From: Acidobacteriota bacterium
Lineage (GTDB): Bacteria > Acidobacteriota > Terriglobia > Terriglobales > Acidobacteriaceae
DNA: 16,838 nt
NCBI GenBank assembly: GCA_021802085.1
Contig: JAKAAZ010000065.1
Span: 1 to 16,838, forward strand
Direction of reading: 5' to 3'
The translations under genes and the position numbers were made by a program. Below, piece after piece: positions 14,887 to 16,838 of the stretch. Positions within the stretch are counted from its first letter, which is position 1. Each line of letters begins with the position of its first letter. Below the pieces are notes generated by a model, which was given only the letters and a program-made list of their open reading frames with translations, had not been told where the DNA came from and ran no database searches.

Positions 14887-15879
14887 TTACGCTCCCGCTT
14901 TTGCTTTCTTGATCTCTTCGATCAGCGGCGGCACCACGTCGAACAGGTTGCCCACCACGCCGATGTCGGCGATCTCAAAGATGGGCGCTTCCGCGTCTTT
15001 ATTGATCGCGACGATGGTGCGTGAGCCTTTCATGCCGACGATATGCTGGATCGCTCCGCTGATGCCGAGCGCGATGTAGAGCTTGGGCGCAATCGTCTGC
15101 CCGGAGCTGCCGATCTGCCGGTCGAGAGGCAGCCAGCCCGCATCGCAGATAGGCCGCGAGGCCGCAATGTCGCCCCCCAGCAATGTTGCCAATTCTTCCG
15201 CCAGAGCCAGATTTTTTTGCTCCTTGATGCCTCGCCCCACGGCGACGATGACTTCAGACTGAGAAAGGTCGACGGCCTGCTTGGCTTCTTTGAAAATTTC
15301 GTGCGGCTGCACGCGAATCGCGCCATCCGGCACGGTCGCATGGATGGTTTCAACCGGCGCGGTCCCGGCTTCCGCCAGATCGCCGCGAAAAGCAGCGTTC
15401 TGGAAGGTGGCCATCCATAAAGGTCCGTTGTCGCTAAACGACACATCGGCGGCAAATTTCCCCTGAAACATCTGCCGGGTAAACAGCAGCTTGCCGTTTT
15501 CGTATTTGTAGCCGATGGCATCGGGAATGACGGTCTTGCCCAGCGCCAGAGCCAGGCGGGGAGCAAAGTCCCGCACCTGATAGGTATGCGGCATCAGCAC
15601 CAGCTTCGGCTGCTTGCTGGACAAAAATTCTTTCAGCACATAGACGAAGGCGTCGGAGGTATACGCGACCAGCTGGGGGGATTCGATGGCGTAGACCTTG
15701 GCAGCTTTCCTGCTTGCCAACTCCTCTGCAATGGCCGCGATACCGCTGCCCATCACGGCAATCTCCACCTGCCAGCCGGTATCTTTGGCGATCGACTGGG
15801 CAGCCGCGATCGTTTCCAGCGAGACACGGTTCAGCTTCGATTGCTGCTGCTCAACGAGGACCAGAATCGTTTCGGGCAT
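14887..15879 (-). CDS. etfA: Electron transfer flavoprotein alpha subunit
   Basis: 330 residues. The N-terminal domain starts ETILVLVEQQQSKLNRVSLE. The C-terminal FAD-binding domain has VIVAVGRGIKEQKNLALAEE, LDRQIGSSGQTIAPKLYIAL and GISGAIQHIVGMKGSRTIVA, closing with AINKDAEAPIFEIADIGVVG. With EtfB it carries electrons from acyl-CoA and other dehydrogenases to ETF-QO. The frame can begin at TTG 15894, but ATG 15879 gives the standard MPETILV start. It lies 100 bases downstream of a small membrane gene, with two inverted repeats in between, rather than directly after etfB as in many operons. No sign of a bifurcating type is evident, and the adjacent ETF-QO supports the conventional respiratory role. 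Confidence 0.96.
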   Translation of the reverse strand: MPETILVLVEQQQSKLNRVSLETIAAAQSIAKDTGWQVEIAVMGSGIAAIAEELASRKAAKVYAIESPQLVAYTSDAFVYVLKEFLSSKQPKLVLMPHTYQVRDFAPRLALALGKTVIPDAIGYKYENGKLLFTRQMFQGKFAADVSFSDNGPLWMATFQNAAFRGDLAEAGTAPVETIHATVPDGAIRVQPHEIFKEAKQAVDLSQSEVIVAVGRGIKEQKNLALAEELATLLGGDIAASRPICDAGWLPLDRQIGSSGQTIAPKLYIALGISGAIQHIVGMKGSRTIVAINKDAEAPIFEIADIGVVGNLFDVVPPLIEEIKKAKAGA

Positions 15880-15896
15880 ACGGCTCAATTCCAAAA

Positions 15897-15924
15897 GTCA
15901 GCCCATGCCGAAGCACGGGCTGAC
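15897..15924 (-). repeat. Stem-loop directly upstream of etfA
   Basis: GTCAGCCC (15897-15904) and GGGCTGAC (15917-15924) are perfect 8-base complements. Inside, TGC/GCA pairs close a CGAA loop after one A-C mismatch. Read on the minus strand, the hairpin is followed at once by TTTT and then 13 bases to the etfA ATG. It could act as a weak terminator/attenuator, an mRNA stabiliser, or be a REP-like dispersed palindrome. Confidence 0.6.
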
Positions 15925-15937
15925 GAAGCGGCGAAGC

Positions 15938-15979
15938 GATCTTCGAAGAAGGCGAGCCGCCGGGTCGCCCATGAAGATC
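15938..15979 (-). repeat. Second, nested inverted repeat between the small membrane gene and etfA
   Basis: Outer arms GATCTTC (15938-15944) and GAAGATC (15973-15979) enclose inner arms GGCGA (15951-15955) and TCGCC (15965-15969), which extend by CC/GG around a bulge. The element starts right at the stop codon of the small membrane gene. With the hairpin at 15897-15924 it fills the whole spacer. Confidence 0.5.
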
Positions 15980-16258
15980 TCAGTCGAATTCAGGCGTGCC
16001 CTTACGCAGCACGGTCCCGGTCACCAGGCAGATGGCCGAGAGCGTGCCGGCGATGATCATGTAATAGCCCATGGGGTGAATCCATCCCGGATCATAGGTG
16101 AAATCCTGGCCGGCCCATACCGTCAACAATGTGGCCATGATTCCCAAAATTCCGCCCATCACCTGCAGCATCAAGCCACGGAAACGGCGCTTATCGAGCG
16201 CGACCACCTGGTCGGGCGTCAGGTCGCGCTCTTCCGGAGGCAACAGCATATTTGGCAT
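15980..16258 (-). CDS. Small two-helix membrane protein inside the etf operon
   Basis: 92 residues starting MPNMLLPPEERDLTPDQVVA, then a basic stretch (DKRRFRGLM), two membrane helices (LMLQVMGGILGIMATLLTVW and GYYMIIAGTLSAICLVTGTV) and a short tail KGTPEFD. ATG 16258 is chosen because AAGGAG lies ten bases upstream; the frame is open to 16330, but that part is cysteine-rich and unlikely. No family is recognised. It sits between etfB (80 bases) and etfA (100 bases), in the same direction, so it is almost surely in their transcript. A role in placing ETF or ETF-QO at the membrane is conceivable but untested. Confidence 0.75.
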   Translation of the reverse strand: MPNMLLPPEERDLTPDQVVALDKRRFRGLMLQVMGGILGIMATLLTVWAGQDFTYDPGWIHPMGYYMIIAGTLSAICLVTGTVLRKGTPEFD

Positions 16259-16289
16259 TGTCTTGGTTCTCCTTGCAATTTTTTCGCGA

Positions 16290-16318
16290 TGCGGACTCAG
16301 TACGCCCCCACGTCCGCA
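16290..16318 (-). repeat. Inverted repeat between etfB and the small membrane gene
   Basis: TGCGGAC (16290-16296) and GTCCGCA (16312-16318) are perfect 7-base complements with a 15-base loop. No T-run follows on the minus strand, so it is not a standard terminator. It is the third structured element within the etf operon spacers. Confidence 0.45.
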
Positions 16319-16338
16319 ACATATACACACTATTAAAG

Positions 16339-16838
16339 CTAAATCACGCGGGCTTCTTTGCGAAGCTTGTCGACCAGCTTTTTCGCAATTTCAGCAGGCG
16401 ATCCCTGGAGCATCTCTGTCTTCTTCTGCTTCACCGGTATATACAGCCGTTCAATTGTTTGCAGATTTGTTCCCAGCTTGCTGGCGACATCGGCCAGCGT
16501 CAACTGCTTGACCGGCTTGTTCCTCGCCTGTTTGATGCCAATCAAGGTTGCGTAGCGCAACTTATTGATTCCGCTTTGGATAGTCAGTATGCATGGCAGC
16601 GGAATATCCATCCATTGATACTGTCCGGCCTCCAATTCGCGCTTCAGGCGTAGCCCGGTTTCCGCCTTTTCGATTCCAATGATAATGGTTCCGTGTGGCC
16701 AGCCAAGAAGCTCCGCCAGCAGGACGCCGGTTTGCGCGAAGCCGAAGTCATCCGATTGCAGGCCGGTGAAGACGATATCGAAGCTCTCGCCTTCGATGGC
16801 GGCCGCGATGGCGCGTGCCGTGCTGACTGGATCGATCG
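16339..16838 (-). CDS. etfB: Electron transfer flavoprotein beta subunit (C-terminal part)
   Basis: The frame is open to the window edge, so about 166 residues of the C-terminal two-thirds are visible; the start lies outside. Conserved ETF-beta segments are present: DIVFTGLQSDDFGFAQTGVL (the AMP/FAD-side loop), LAELLGWPHGTIIIGIE, and MDIPLPCILTIQSGINKLRY followed by ATLIGIKQARNKPV, the family signature region. It ends with the usual variable helical tail (AEIAKKLVDKLRKEARVI). It forms the heterodimer with EtfA and binds AMP in respiratory-type ETFs. It is the first visible gene of the leftward etf operon. Confidence 0.95.
   Translation of the reverse strand, partial: IDPVSTARAIAAAIEGESFDIVFTGLQSDDFGFAQTGVLLAELLGWPHGTIIIGIEKAETGLRLKRELEAGQYQWMDIPLPCILTIQSGINKLRYATLIGIKQARNKPVKQLTLADVASKLGTNLQTIERLYIPVKQKKTEMLQGSPAEIAKKLVDKLRKEARVI

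Noticed and set aside
14506..15024. 172-residue plus-strand ORF opposite ETF-QO and etfA
   Set aside because: Crosses the junction of two real genes on the other strand; no domain pattern.
1..16838. CRISPR array, tRNA, rRNA or toxin-antitoxin locus
   Set aside because: No regularly spaced repeats, no cloverleaf or conserved rRNA segment noticed on reading, and no paired small genes with known toxin or antitoxin motifs.

Overview
The window looks like a chromosomal segment of an Acidobacteriota (Terriglobia-like) bacterium. This is an inference from several features together: fairly high GC, a split acyl-CoA mutase, an IS1380-like transposase scar, an ETF/ETF-QO cluster, and an ECF-sigma operon with DUF5668/DUF4097 proteins. 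No rRNA or tRNA gene is present to confirm it. The genes fall into three strand blocks.

Block 1 (about 1-4217) starts with the last codons of a rightward gene and a gene-poor stretch carrying a frameshifted transposase N-terminus. Leftward genes follow, listed from right to left: a small two-helix membrane protein, the large catalytic subunit of a B12-dependent methylmalonyl-CoA-type mutase lacking its cobalamin domain, a membrane-anchored DUF4230 protein, and a MarC-family membrane protein.

Block 2 (4239-10755) is rightward. It has a small hypothetical protein with a TTG start, the glycogen enzyme GlgC, and then a tight five-gene operon. That operon encodes an ECF sigma factor, a zinc-finger anti-sigma factor, a B-box zinc-finger/DUF5668 membrane protein, a short DUF5668-type membrane protein, and a multi-pass DUF4097-type beta-repeat protein. 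The genes overlap by 1-4 bases or are 4 bases apart, and a good ECF-type promoter (GGAAC, 17 bases, CGTATC) lies just upstream. This is the most interesting part of the window: it reads as a self-controlled envelope-stress module resembling the Psp/Lia systems but wired to an ECF sigma factor.

Block 3 (10772-16838) is leftward. From right to left it has ETF beta (cut by the window edge), a 92-residue two-helix membrane protein, ETF alpha, ETF-ubiquinone oxidoreductase, MoaA (first step of molybdopterin synthesis) and a GAF-GGDEF diguanylate cyclase. EtfB, EtfA and ETF-QO pass electrons from acyl-CoA dehydrogenases to the quinone pool. The mutase of block 1 would feed methylmalonyl-CoA, from propionyl-CoA or branched-chain substrates, towards succinyl-CoA. 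Both spacers flanking the small membrane gene in the etf operon hold sizeable inverted repeats, so the operon may be tuned at RNA level.
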